Assembly (NCBI GenBank): GCA_032622095.1
Contig: CP136066.1
Span: 203,072,978 to 203,136,977, forward strand
Reading direction: 5' to 3'
Source of the DNA: Siphonodentalium dalli
Lineage: Eukaryota; Mollusca; Scaphopoda; Gadilida; Siphonodentaliidae
Length of the DNA: 64,000 bases
Position 1 is the stretch's first letter, and every line of letters starts with the position of its first letter. Made by a program: the position numbers and the translations under genes. Shown here in pieces: positions 53,521-64,000 of this stretch. The notes under the pieces are model-generated. The model worked only from the letters and a program-made list of their open reading frames with translations, was not told the DNA's origin and ran no database searches.

Positions 53521-54755
53521 TGTTTGAGCCACTTTGGAATAATTACATATATGGATTAACATGAACTTATCGCCGTTGAATGTGAATAGATATGTCCGAA
53601 ACAACACGGACTGGTCCCACTTTGAAGCGCCCATGCGATTTGTCTGTTATGAGTTGCGTGTACTTAACAATGGGATAATCATTGAACTATTCCTTCGCTA
53701 GCCTTGGGAATTGGTCTGATTTACAAAAAAAATCAGGGAACGATTGCAACAATGGGATTGTGCTCTAAAGCATGTTCAATGTCGGCCAGCCCACGGGTTT
53801 TACACTGCATGCCGTGGTCAACACGCGCGCAACGGCGATATCCAGCTAATCACAATGTCACATCTGGTCAAGTTAGAGCCCGAAGCCGCCATCGCACGCC
53901 GCCGCCGCCAGCCATATTGGCCACAAGCCGCCGCCAGCCATATTATCTCTAACGCCAGCCGCATGAAAAAATCTCCGCCGCCGGAATTGTAAAATGGCTG
54001 AGCCGTGTGCATGGACTTATATGTTAAGGACAACTGTACTGCGAATCGCAAATAACTAAACCACATTGCCTAATATTGGCATACTCGTATGGGCACGGTA
54101 TGGTTGTTACACTATCAGAACACCCGGGGCCTCTCATTGTGGAATAGACTATTCCAATGCATGCTTTCATATAACGAAGTGGGAGCATCCATTCAGTATT
54201 GAAAGGGTTTAAAGTATAAATTGTTTATTTCGACACGACTCAGTGTTAGACATCGCTGACAGTTGTCAATATATGCACATAACCTGTAGAAGAGAATAGA
54301 TAATAGTTTGAAATATTATATATCAATTCTATCGGATTCAGCATTCAATGATGCATGCATACATCGCAAGATGCCAGTGATGATAGCCGTCTGAAGTCGA
54401 CAGAAGTTCCAATGTAACTTATACCGATTATATGATGAGAAACTACATAGTACATCCCTGCCAGTCCTTTACTGAGTCCTTCGTGTATTTCGCCATAATG
54501 GAAAGCCCAACACCAATAGAATACGCGTGGTCTGGAATTATACGGGTTCACAACAAACGCCAAAAACAAGCGGGTGTCTATAACCGGGGATTGGGAAAAT
54601 TTCGGAAACGAAATACGCTGAATGATAACGTCTCAGCCGGCTGAGCCGCCGTATTTCATCAGCCACGAACGTCGCGACTGAGCCGGCTTAGCTAGATAAC
54701 CAGCCACGAAAATTGGTTGAGCCAGCCGTGAAAACTAGTTGCCGTGGCTTCGGGG
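53521..54755. other. No gene recognised; CCG-rich patches
   Basis: Clustered CCGCCGCCAGCCATATT at 53885-53945 and CAGCCGGCTGAGCC/CAGCCACGAA motifs at 54631-54735. Neither looks like a coding exon. Confidence 0.35.
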
Positions 54756-55392
54756 TCTAGGTCAAGTGGTCCTTCTAATATGCTATGATGCTGGTCAGGG
54801 AGCAAATTAACTGATATCGCATCGCAATTTGCTACCCAAATTTGGATAATAGCTATGCAATTTGGTATGAATTTGATATGATTTTAGAACAATGCGATCT
54901 AATCATTTCAATGGAAGGTTATTTGCTAATCAAAATTTCAAAAGTAATTTGCTCCCTGATACTGGTGGGTCCTGCTGAATTAATTTTTATGCTGTTAGGG
55001 CAAACTGATGCTGTTAAGAAAAAGTACCGTTATGTTTTCTAACGTTGTCATATTTGCGGTGTTTGGCTAATCCGAGGGATTTGAGAAAAACCCAGTGTCT
55101 ATATGAAACATTCAAGAACATATATATTTTTTTGAAAAAACTGAATAATGGCTGCACTGGTGTTTTTAAAATGACACGAATAGCCATCTTGATTAAAGTC
55201 GGTTTTCGAATATTTGATATAAATAATCGCTTTTCCTTGATATGCTCAGATTATTCGAAAACCGCAAAAATGACAACTTTAGAAAATTAACTGTACTTTT
55301 TTATAACAGCATCAGTTTACCGTAACAGCATCATAGCAATTCAGCAGGACCGACCAGCATCATAGCACATTTACAGGACCGCTTGACCTGGG
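54756..55392. mobile_element. Nested inverted-repeat element, 637 bp
   Basis: The outer pair, ~41 bp, is 54756-54796 with 55352-55392 (GGTCAAGTGGTCC...GCTATGATGCTGGTC). The inner pair, ~65 bp, is 54968-55033 with 55288-55352 (GGTCCTGCTGAATT...AACTGATGCTGTTA). The right pairs abut each other, the left ones are separated by ~170 bp. Confidence 0.75.
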
Positions 55393-55785
55393 GTGAATGT
55401 GTACAGTCGTGCTCTAATTCGGTCAGAGCATGCTAATAGTTCTTTACCAGAATAATCTCGTCTTCGACTCGATTGATTCTGGTAAAAAAAAAATATTCTT
55501 TACTCTAACCCTTACTCAAAGTCAGTTGTTTTGCCGGCGATGTCACAGTACCCATCACCAATTACTGGTTTAATTCCAAAGAAATATAATATCCCCCATC
55601 ATGCTCTGAGTAACAATATCTATAACTAATACAGTTTGAATCAATGGATCCAGGTCTGCATAAACATAATATGATACTAAATCCTATCCGATTCGTTTTT
55701 CTTAAATGTAATGTAACCTATATTCGCGTTATATCGATAAATATATCGGGAATCGAACATAAGACAATGCCGACGGTGGCAAGCC
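55393..55785. other. No gene recognised
   Basis: A small palindrome TTACCAGAATAATC...GATTCTGGTAA lies at 55445-55489. Confidence 0.4.
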
Positions 55786-56215
55786 TGCAAATAGTGTATC
55801 TGTCATTTGCAGAATGAGGTCCCCAGAGGGTGAATTTGGTGACGCTATCCCGCATGACGGGCCAGCGTCACCAAATTCACCCTCTGTGAATCTCATTCTG
55901 CTTAGGCTCCAACTGCTATACAAGGCCTAAGATAAGATTGAATTTCCCCAGTTGAAGATGGTGATGTTCACCATTAGTCACCTCGATTATGCATTTTATC
56001 TTCTGTAAATTATGGGATATAGAAACTTCCCAGAAGGGAAACAATAACTAACATAATGTTAATTTGATATTATAGATACTTCTAAGAATAATGGGGCCCC
56101 CAGAGGGTGTATTTAATGATACTAGCCCGCTGTGCGGGATAGCATTACTAAATTCACCCTCTGGTGACCTCATTCTGCAAATGACAGACACACTATTTGC
56201 AGTCTTGGAAGGTGG
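55786..56215. mobile_element. Family A, full-length twin-hairpin
   Basis: GCAAATAGTGTATCTGTCAT, hairpin, spacer (TTATGCATTTTATCTTCTGT), hairpin, AATGACAGACACACTATTTG. Confidence 0.88.
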
Positions 56216-57140
56216 TATAATATGACATGGCGTATCAATAAGTTTATGAAGCAAACGTCTACGAAAAAGAGCGGTAAAAGGGGAATGCGAACCGGTTAGA
56301 CCGCGGTCTGTGTGTCGGACAGACCTCATACTAGTACTTCATAAAAAACTAACCGCAGCCACAGACATTTTCCAATGGAGTGTGGCCTGAGTACATATAC
56401 GTGAGTGTATATACTGAGTGTCTGTATTTTTAAATGAAGTCCTTGGTATTAAAAGAATCTGCAAAATGCATACATTTAGAGTGTTGGCTGAGACGCTTGA
56501 TAACCGTATATAATCGTATACACTGTATATACGACAGAATTGCGCGCTCTGTGGCTGGCGACAGAAAATATAGTTCCCCCAATTTGCCTCTTTGTTTTTG
56601 TATCTATTTACGTGCGCTCGCGCAACAGTATGGCGATCAGTCAGATTCGTAGGTACGTACGTTGGTGTCACCCTACCGATTTCACTCCATGACGTCACCC
56701 TTACGCAGTACATGCCGGCGACGTTACGGAGTAGATTATAGAGTTGACGCCCTTGGCACTGACTTCCGGTACTAGCTCGTTGCTATATAAACAAACCGGC
56801 GGTGTGGATTTTGTCGAAAATTTACAGTCATTACATTCGCCCTGTATACATGTACTTTCAGAAAATACAAACCACCACAACGTTATACCCCACCAATGTC
56901 AATGTCTCGATATCATTTGACAAAATTTCTTGACATGAAACCGCGACAGATCCGGCGGGAAATACATCGCATTGAGTAAACAATTTCCCATTGTTTCAAT
57001 TCAACTTCAAGATCGCGGTAAAATCAAAACCGCAATTTGTAAGTGGTAAACATCTGAAAAAGACATCAGGTACATGCAGAAACTAATTGTTGTGCATATT
57101 TATTTCTATTTGAGGTGGCAATTTTTCATGTTTATAAGTA
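56216..57140. other. No gene recognised
   Basis: Relatively CpG-rich. Opposed frames at 56339-56713 (minus) and 56434-56652 (plus) overlap and lack domains; neither is called. Confidence 0.35.
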
Positions 57141-57278
57141 TTTTTAACGATAAGAGCGATTGTAATTGGGGGACTATATTTTATCTAGCGCATTAAATTT
57201 AAAATATTATTTTTAACGATAAGAGCGATTGTAATTGGGGGACTATATTTTATCTAGCGCATTAAATTTAAAATATTA
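57141..57278 (+). repeat. Perfect 69-bp tandem duplication
   Basis: TTTTTAACGATAAGAGCGAT to AAATTTAAAATATTA is present twice without visible differences, so it is recent. Confidence 0.95.
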
Positions 57279-57299
57279 TACTAAGTTCGCTTTCGAACA

Positions 57300-57365
57300 T
57301 GGGCGCCGCCATCTTGAATTAGGGGCACCGCCATCTTGGATTTGAGGGGCCGCCATCTTGAAACG
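57300..57365 (+). repeat. Triple GCCGCCATCTTG cluster
   Basis: GCCGCCATCTTGAATT, CACCGCCATCTTGGATT and GGCCGCCATCTTGAAA occur in ~25-bp steps. The same motif recurs in family C, the giant foldback and the 2.1-kb TTAA element. It matches the known YY1 site core (complement AAGATGGCGGC). Confidence 0.8.
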
Positions 57366-58467
57366 TCATTACAATTAAATTAAAACTACAAAATGTTATT
57401 TTTCATATAGCCAACATAACAGTATTCATTGCGTTAAGGCATTACATGCTTTATTCTTTGAACAATAATCATTACTTAAATCATAAATATTGTCGACCGG
57501 ACTCGGGTTGCTATGCCATTCGGGAAATGGCGGAAATTTACGTAAAACTGCAAATTTTCCTTAGCCACCTCGCGAAAACAACATAATTCATATCGTAAAT
57601 ATCTTGATCGTTTATTATATAACTAAATAAACTTTTCTTTAGTTTAGTAAATTAGTAGAAGCATGTTCACGTAAACTGTTAGGTTACGTCATATATGTTG
57701 TATCCAAAGCGACGTCATATTGGCACGCGCATTTTCCCGCGAAAGTTATTGACGTTTTGACAGCGACGCGACATAGCACACAAAGCAGGCATAATGTTGG
57801 CATGGTTCGCATTTTAGGTTTGGTTGGGTTGACGTTTCATAGTGCATGGCTCCGAGTCCAAGGGTTGTGGAGGCGAGTACAACTAATATTTCATCCAAAT
57901 TGAGAATGGGCATATACGTGCCAGTCAAAACATGGCTCCGAGGAGCCACGATCGAAAGGCTGGAAGATACATGTATGAGTACAATATGATAAATATGAGG
58001 TAGGCCTACAGACCCAATCCCCCTATCACAAGCAACCAACTTCGTGTACGTAATTGGTTATAAGAAATATTTATAGTAAATTAAATCTTGACGTTCATAT
58101 AAGTAAACACATATTAGTCTGAGTAGTGCAGGTCGTGACTGCACGGTCGTCCTTTTTTACATGGATTTCAAAGCCATAATTTCTTGTTTTAATTGTTTTT
58201 TATTACATTTTTGCGCACGTTGGCATCTCTCTGAGTGCATTCTAGTTTCATTATTGCAATGAAGTTGGACACAAATCATTTTTGCATTGTCTGGTGTTGG
58301 TGTCATGCGCAGATTTTTGAAATAGTATTAAACCCCTGAATCAATGTAAAGACGCGGCGTGGTCGTTTTGTTGGCGCGATGCCAAGTGATATGTAGCACG
58401 CGCCTATTCATAACTAGTGAGAGATAACGAAATATGTAATGTTTTTAATGATATAATAGGGGTTTAA
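57366..58467. other. No gene firmly recognised
   Basis: A 97-codon minus-strand frame (57746-58039) contains a TATCTTCCAG acceptor-like site and a fairly even composition but no recognised domain; left uncalled. Confidence 0.35.
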
Positions 58468-58640
58468 TGTGATATATAGAGGATATGAAATGAGTGTTTC
58501 TCTCATATGATATTTATGAAACGAGTCTAAGAATTTTCAGTTTTCTCGAACCTCCGGCGAGAGAAAACTGAAAATTCTTGACGAGTTTCATCAATATCAT
58601 ACATGTATGAGAGAAACACGAATTACATATTCTATCACTA
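58468..58640. mobile_element. Hairpin MITE, ~75-bp arms
   Basis: GTGTTTCTCTCATA pairs with TATGAGAGAAACAC, and AAGAATTTTCAGTTTTCTC with GAGAAAACTGAAAATTCTT, around a CGAACCTCCGGC loop. Confidence 0.85.
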
Positions 58641-59721
58641 GCGAGCATCACTGAAATGAGAGTTACTTTAGTCCCATTATGTACTCATATGGACTTATTA
58701 AGAGTTCATAGTGAGCTTAAAGGTACTCAATCCGATCAGACGCTCCTAAATTACTATTTCTTTGGCTTCGGGGGGTTAAAATATTTTATTCGAGTCGAGG
58801 AACCCACCCATCAAACCTCAGAGTGATCAGATATCGATTTTTGAAGTTTGTTATTTCTCGAGATGTGTCATAATATGTGGCCCAGAAACACGTGGTCAAA
58901 CGGAGGGTCTCGGACAAAATTGCGGATGAAGATGGATAACTATAAAATCAAGTGGTAATACGGTCAAATTCGTGATACTTTAGTGATTATACGGCCATAT
59001 TTTGTTGAACAAAATGTTGATAAATAACAAGTTTTGGGAAATTTGATATCATAGATGACAGTGACATTGTTGCAATAAATCAATCTATTCTGATAACTAT
59101 AAAGCGCATTTTGAAGAAATGTTATTGTTGTTGTATCTTGATGGTATGGTGACCGTCTGGTCGGATTGTGTACCTTTGAAATAACACGAATAAACCACTC
59201 ACTCACCACAGGCTTATTTCAGAATCAAACGAACACAGATTATAATCTTAATACTTCAGCCGTTAGTCACGTTGTTCACTCGGTTTAACCTAACACAACT
59301 AACACCGTACTAACCTTATAACACGGGAGCCGTTCATTTCAGCGCACCAACGACGTGGCCAGCTTCAACAAAACATCCATCTTAAAGGGACACCTCGGGC
59401 ACCATCATGCCCCGTATTAAAGCTCGTGGGCTCTACCTCTATCAAACATTGTCGCGGTCGGACATGATTCAGAAGTCCAATATGAACCTTTGTGGATAAT
59501 TAGGTCCAATATGATTCTATTTGCACGAGGATATTTTGGGCTATAATTTTGGGCTTTAAACCGCCAGGCATGTGGCTTAAAAACCGCCAATTCTAACCTA
59601 TACTCAAAAGTGTTGAAAACGTCATTATCCCTGCGGACCACTGCTCTCGTTTTATGAAGAGTGCAATGAACTTGAACAAACATTTCCGTCTGCCCTATAG
59701 TGGTCTCAAACTATCCAATAG
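58641..59721. other. No gene recognised upstream of a candidate exon
   Basis: I searched for an exon leading into 59722 and found none I can support. The frame at 59417-59683 (minus) has no domain. Confidence 0.35.
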
Positions 59722-59949
59722 GTTCCAGATCCTCAGACAGAGAAAATCGACCAAATAAATTATATCCGTTTAACATTTCCCGATCGTGCATCAATTACCA
59801 GCGATCAGCGGTTATTAGGCGGTCGATTTATATTGAATAATAAGAGACGCCCCGCGAAGCTGCAATCTGATGCCTTTGGAGGTGGAGGTTCCGATTCTGA
59901 TTCGTTGGATGAACAATCGTCATCATTTCGAAACCATAGTGTTATTTAA
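59722..59949 (+). CDS. Candidate terminal coding exon, unassigned protein
   Basis: After the acceptor AACTATCCAATAG a frame stays open for 75 codons to TAA at 59947. It reads VPDPQTEKIDQINYIRLTF, then SDQRLLGGRFILNNKRR, a GGGGSDSDSLDEQSSS low-complexity acidic/serine tail, and ends HSVI. The final S-V-I fits a class I PDZ-binding C-terminus (S/T-x-hydrophobic). An alternative acceptor (TTCCAG) would start it at 59729. This is not part of CPSF2, whose C-terminus is unlike this. No family recognised and upstream exons not found. Confidence 0.45.
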   Translation, partial: VPDPQTEKIDQINYIRLTFPDRASITSDQRLLGGRFILNNKRRPAKLQSDAFGGGGSDSDSLDEQSSSFRNHSVI

Positions 59950-60075
59950 GTGGTTGAGATTGGCAACTTCACTTTAATAATCCAAAGGGTAATCTGTGAC
60001 CAGTTATTCTCTTCTCACGTAACTTTCAAACTATATTGTTTTATTTTTCTAGAAGCACAACTAACTGGACAAATT
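59950..60075. other. Inter-exon stretch
   Basis: No clear AATAAA polyadenylation signal after the stop. TATTTTTCTAG at 60044-60052 could be an acceptor for a 5' untranslated exon of the next gene. Confidence 0.3.
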
Positions 60076-60086
60076 TATATATAAAA
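60076..60086 (+). promoter_or_regulatory. Possible TATA box
   Basis: TATATATAAAA lies 66 bp before the candidate start codon at 60152, placing a start of transcription near 60110. AT-rich surroundings make chance occurrence easy. Confidence 0.3.
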
Positions 60087-60151
60087 CAGCATAACTTCAA
60101 GAACACGTCTACGGTTGTCGCTATAGAGAGAGGACAGTAACATATTGTAAA

Positions 60152-60239
60152 ATGGCCTGCCTCACAGGAACTGTCCATTTTATTCTCTTCTTTGGATATC
60201 TACAGTTGTCGTCTGCGAGACTCATACTCGTAAAACCAG
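60152..60239 (+). CDS. Candidate first exon encoding a signal peptide
   Basis: ATG at 60152 (context GTAAAATGG), 29 codons plus one base, then donor CCAG|GTATGT. The peptide MACLTGTVHFILFFGYLQL continues SSARLILVKP. It has a hydrophobic core at residues 7-18 and a likely cleavage after S-S-A. A phase-1 donor directly after a signal peptide is typical of secreted or receptor genes built of phase-1 modules. The next exon was not found before the window end, and the mature protein cannot be inferred. Confidence 0.5.
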
Positions 60240-60885
60240 GTATGTATAATAGAAACATTCAAACAATTAGTTGGGCATATGCAGATAGAAATGATGACCA
60301 GACAAGGAAGCAACTTGCATTGTAATTTAATAACAAGAACCAATCTAAACTGACTGTCTAAATGCAGTTTTGATGATAAAATTAAGTTTTAAAGCCAAAA
60401 ATAGTGCATGATATTTTTTTTTAGCTGTGGAAAAAATATTGCTTTTGGGTGCTCATGACCATCAAAAAAGTGATGAAGAGTGCACAGGTTTTGGAAATGT
60501 GCTGAAGGGTACACAGGGTTTGTGATCGGCACTAATGCAGTAACTTTAACCTGGAAGTCTGGCGCCCATTAGCAATTTGTTTTCAGTTAATTGTAATATT
60601 CCTTGCTACATAATACAGTATTCTCTAACAAAAATCATGGTGGACACGAACACTAAAAGTCATTAGAACGAGATTTCAAAACCTGTGAACCCATCATCAC
60701 ATTTTCAAAACCTGTGTACCCTTCATCACATTTTAAAAACATGAGTACCCTTCAACACATGTTCGAAACCTGTGTACCCTTCAGCACATGTTCAAAACTG
60801 TGTACCCTTCAGCACTTTTTTCGTGAGAGTGACCCCTTCAGCGTTAATAAACGGTCAGAACAATTATCATGATTGCAATGGATCA
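60240..60885. other. Intron of the candidate secreted-protein gene
   Basis: No exon found. It contains the ~30-bp minisatellite listed separately. Confidence 0.35.
60673..60830 (+). repeat. ~30-bp minisatellite, 5 copies, with inverted partner
   Basis: TTTCAAAACCTGTGTACCCT plus TCATCACA repeated and diverging. An inverted pair of units lies at 60473-60525 (CAGGTTTTGGAAATGTGCTG). Confidence 0.75.
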
Positions 60886-61921
60886 GAAAGCCATTGGCTG
60901 CGGACACACATACCACAGTAGCGATGGCATAGTAGGTGTGACAATTTATTTTTTTAAAAAGATATAATAATTATGTGCCATAGCTATCCATGTCGCCTGC
61001 TGATTTTCCGCACAATGAGTCGACTGGACCAATTAACCATTCTTTTCACAAAGGTTGATCTCTATTCATTACGTTTTGCTAAATTGTATTCACGACGATA
61101 TATATAATTGCACGATGGATCGTCCAGAATTGTGTTTGACCGTGGCCTGGTGCTAATTACTCGTTGACTCGCATATCATTATTGTGGTACGTTTTTTATA
61201 TGATATCAATGCATCCATGTTTATCTACTTTTATTATATGATCATAAGTTTCTTTCCCAATTCCTATGTTAAAACATAACGAAAAAATCAAGATATCTAA
61301 TGATGTCCACCTCATTAATCAAATAAGAGGTTAATAACAGTTCTGAGTGACGTCAGATACTTCAGGGGTTAACATAACTTATTATCAGACCTGAAAATAG
61401 ATAGGATTTTCACAGCGACGTTCAACGTCACAACGTCTTGTCCAATCAAAGCGAGTTTCATATAATAAAACAGTTATCGCATTGTTTCTTGGTTGAGACG
61501 TGGAATTGTCAGCCCTTGGAAGTCAATATTCACCTCGGCCTACGGCCTTGATGAATATTGACTTCCTCGGGTTGACAATTCCACGTGTCAACCTCGAAAC
61601 AATGCGATAACTGTATAATATTAATTTCATTAGTAAGAACAATCATGGCTGTTGAGATGGGTTATTCATTAAGTTATCAAGTGGACTTGTGTCTTAGCAT
61701 GCAAAATATAACACTGACAAGGCATTCGGGTAGATACATCCTTGGGACCGTCTCTGTTAGAGCTTGGTAGACTCATTGTGCGAATGTACAGAGGGCGACA
61801 TGACTTGCTATGGCATATTAATTGTGACAACTAATTATCACCAAACTCCACCATAATAAATTGTCACACATACTATACCATCGCTACTGTGGTACGTGTG
61901 TCCGCAGCCAATCGTGCTTTC
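60886..61921. mobile_element. 1.04-kb TIR element containing a hairpin
   Basis: ~65-bp inverted repeats at 60886-60950 and 61855-61921 (TTGGCTGCGGACACAC, TACCACAGTAGCGATGG, GTGTGACAATTTATT). No target duplication identified. It houses a separate foldback at 61461-61620. Confidence 0.85.
61461..61620. mobile_element. Hairpin MITE inside the TIR element
   Basis: ACAGTTATCGCATTGTTTC pairs with GAAACAATGCGATAACTGT; GGAAGTCAATATTCA pairs with TGAATATTGACTTCC; the tip is CGGCCTACGGCC. Confidence 0.85.
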
Positions 61922-62923
61922 CACTCGCAGTAATTGTGTTGTTATCAGGTCATAGCTTAAAGACATATTATGTACTTGTTCGGGTGCGTTAAAATATTTC
62001 GAAATAGCTATATGTGTCTATACATGTGACATCAAATTCACAGTTGTTAATACTTGCACAGAACTTCAATTCAGTTGCGTTTCATCGCAATCAATTGCAC
62101 TTAAGTGCAATGGAATTGTATTGAAGCATAATCCAATTGCGCTTAAGGTTCAGTTGACCTCCATTACAAAGAATTGAGCTTCAACGTAATTGAGTTGCGC
62201 TTTAAATAGCGCTGGATTGTGCTTCAGCGCAATTGATTGATATATAGATAGATAATTTATTGGCAAAAGTGCATTCATTATACAAGAATACAGGAGATAC
62301 AAAAATAATCATAAATAGGATTGAATCGTCAAGTGCATAAGATCAGTTACTTTCCCAGTTGAGGGTCAGCAAGATATGGATATATGACAATCCACATTCA
62401 TGCTGACTCCCAAATGGGGTGCACTCAGTCTGGGGTTGACATAACCTCGTTCGTGGCTGTCTTCCTGCTGACCCCACCATACTATGTATTGTGTCAACTC
62501 CGGTTATGTCAACGATTAAATGTGAGTTAGTATATAGCAGACATATGTATATGCTCTTCTTTGACGAACCCGAGGGAGTGTGGCATGTGGTCTCGCGGGT
62601 TTCTTAAATACAGACATATATGTAAACCAAGGTTGCCCTCATTTATTTTCGAAGAAACCCGCCAGGCCTGTTGGCTTCAGCGCATTTATAAATAAATCAG
62701 GCTCTTTAAAAAGCTGAAGAAAATTTTACAATGTTTACGTCTCTGGATACTTCAATCATAATTAGTTACTGAATTAATGGAAATCCCTCCATTTCATTGG
62801 AGAGTGGCGAAGCACGCGTGTAATTTCATTGATTTATGGCATAACACATCACTTCACAGATCAGATGTCAATGACGTGTTCACAAGTTTCCCACGCATTG
62901 TTAAACTCATCTATTGTTGCAAA
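61922..62923. other. No gene recognised; degenerate AATTG repeats
   Basis: 62060-62235 has many scattered CAATTGCACTTAAGTGCAAT/TTGCGCTTAA-like words, a decayed simple repeat. The rest is unique. Confidence 0.4.
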
Positions 62924-63030
62924 ACTGAATACAGTAGATATATCCATAATTAATTATTATTAACTGAATACAGCCGATATATCCATAATTAATTATTATT
63001 AACTGAATACAGCCGATAAATGGATAACTC
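62924..63030 (+). repeat. 39-bp tandem repeat, about 2.7 copies
   Basis: ACTGAATACAGCCGATATAT plus CCATAATTAATTATTATTA; starts at 62924, 62963 and 63002. Confidence 0.9.
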
Positions 63031-63770
63031 ATTTTACTCATCGCAAAAATAGGAGACATCATCTTCGAGTTTTTATCAGTCAACGATATTCGTGACTGAT
63101 TATGCTCTCGCATCTTGTATTTATAACTATTTCTAAATACTACGATTCTCACAAACATGCATTTACTATGCCAGGAATGCATTCCGTATTTGGATATGGT
63201 TTATTACGTCATGTTGGGAATGCCGCGTCGTTGTAGAAATGAAATTTAGTGGACACATCCAGAGACGTTCATCCGTTAGGATTATCGTCGTCTTTTAAAG
63301 AGGCCGACCTTCCATATGTGCCTAAATGTTCAACATGAACACGCATATACAGATAATGGCCTTATCTTAAATTGTTCGGCTTTGCCAAAGACCGATTAAA
63401 AATAATGCTACATTTACTCAACAGCAATTGGGCTTCAGGGAATCTCTCATTTAACACAATATGGTAGTTATTGTCATTAACGATGGCACATAATAAACAG
63501 GGTAATTTACAAATAATGCAATGCGATGCTATCAGATTGTGTGTTCGTCATATTTCCCCGCTTGGAATTTAAGTTAGTGGTTTATTTACTTTCGATATTT
63601 TGGACAAGTTATTTAATGAATCGATATGTGGAGATAGTTATAACCAGAAAATTGTGTAAACTTTTCCGCTGGTGGCAATGGCGATTACACTGGATGAAGA
63701 ACGATGTTTGCTGGGATGACGACAATGTTCACCGACATACTAGCAATAGTGGTTAGTTCATATAGTCTCA
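63031..63770. other. No gene recognised
   Basis: A frame at 63526-63756 (plus) is Trp-rich and lacks a domain or clear acceptor. Confidence 0.3.
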
Positions 63771-64000
63771 ATTGAGTGTGTCTGACATTTGGAGAATGAT
63801 CGAGATCCCCACAGGGTGAATTTAGTGACGCTATCCCACACAACGGACAATCCTCACAAAATTCACCATCTGGGAACCTCATTCTACTTAGGCCTCAACT
63901 GCTATGAGAGACCTAGATTGAAGTTCCCAAGTTGAAGTTGGTGATGTTCACCCATTTATTATTATTTAGTCACCTCGATTATGTATTTTATCTTCTGCAA
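63771..64000. mobile_element. Family A, full-length type, cut by window edge
   Basis: TGAGTGTGTCTGACATTTGG, degraded left hairpin (GATCGAGATCCCCACAGGGT), then spacer GAGACCTAGATTGAAGTTCC to TATTTTATCTTCTGCAA. The right hairpin lies beyond the window. Confidence 0.8.

Noticed and set aside
56339-56713. 124-codon minus-strand frame opposed by a 72-codon plus-strand frame
   Set aside because: The two overlap, neither shows a domain, and no splice sites support an exon.
63526-63756. Trp-rich 76-codon frame near the right edge
   Set aside because: Considered as a next exon of the signal-peptide gene, but no acceptor in the required phase and no domain.

Overview
This window is eukaryotic nuclear DNA from an animal, most likely a marine invertebrate and plausibly a bivalve or other mollusc. 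It is AT-rich and intron-dominated, with no operons or ribosome-binding sites. It is packed with short palindromic non-autonomous transposons and with GTCC-rich and 'gagttatggccc'-type repeats of a kind I associate with molluscs. The organism call is inference. A run of exactly 100 N (46990-47089) marks a scaffold gap.

The only confidently recognised host gene is CPSF2 (CPSF100, an mRNA 3'-end processing factor), on the + strand. Two exons are visible, 1061-1228 and 42084-42190. They join in phase 0 and recreate a contiguous stretch of the CPSF2 family, so the intron between them is about 40.9 kb. The following CPSF2 exons were not found. Near the right end are two weaker gene signals on the + strand: a candidate last coding exon (59722-59949) and a candidate signal-peptide first exon (60152-60239).

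Almost everything else is repeat. I use these labels. Family A: twin-hairpin elements with a 'GCAGAATGAGGTCCCCAGAG' core. Family B: TA-flanked palindromes with termini 'CAGTAATGCCCTAAATAATC'. Family D (D1, D2, D3): TTAA-flanked piggyBac-like elements that share one hairpin cassette. Family E: a dispersed repeat from which three different minisatellites have grown. Family C: a ~160-bp satellite. Family G: a ~385-bp interspersed repeat. Family H: GTCC-headed elements. F: a short repeat.

Layout: 0-7 kb, A and D2 copies, CPSF2 exon A and the C satellite. 7-16 kb, G, B and a 5.06-kb giant inverted-repeat element inserted inside a B copy. 16-33 kb, nested A, B, D and H copies, a 2.65-kb insertion and minisatellites. 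33-37 kb, a 37-bp minisatellite and a 2.1-kb TTAA element with internal 144-bp repeats. 37-42 kb, B, E and D2 copies, a hAT-like element with an 8-bp target duplication, and CPSF2 exon B. 42-49 kb, a pogo/Tigger-like remnant, a 57-bp minisatellite and the gap. 49-56 kb, KDZ-like transposase debris split by a 1.36-kb terminal-inverted-repeat element. 56-64 kb, lower repeat density with the two candidate exons and several foldbacks.

The main biology is layered transposition into one giant intron. For many insertions the pre-insertion site can be read from a related copy elsewhere in the same window.
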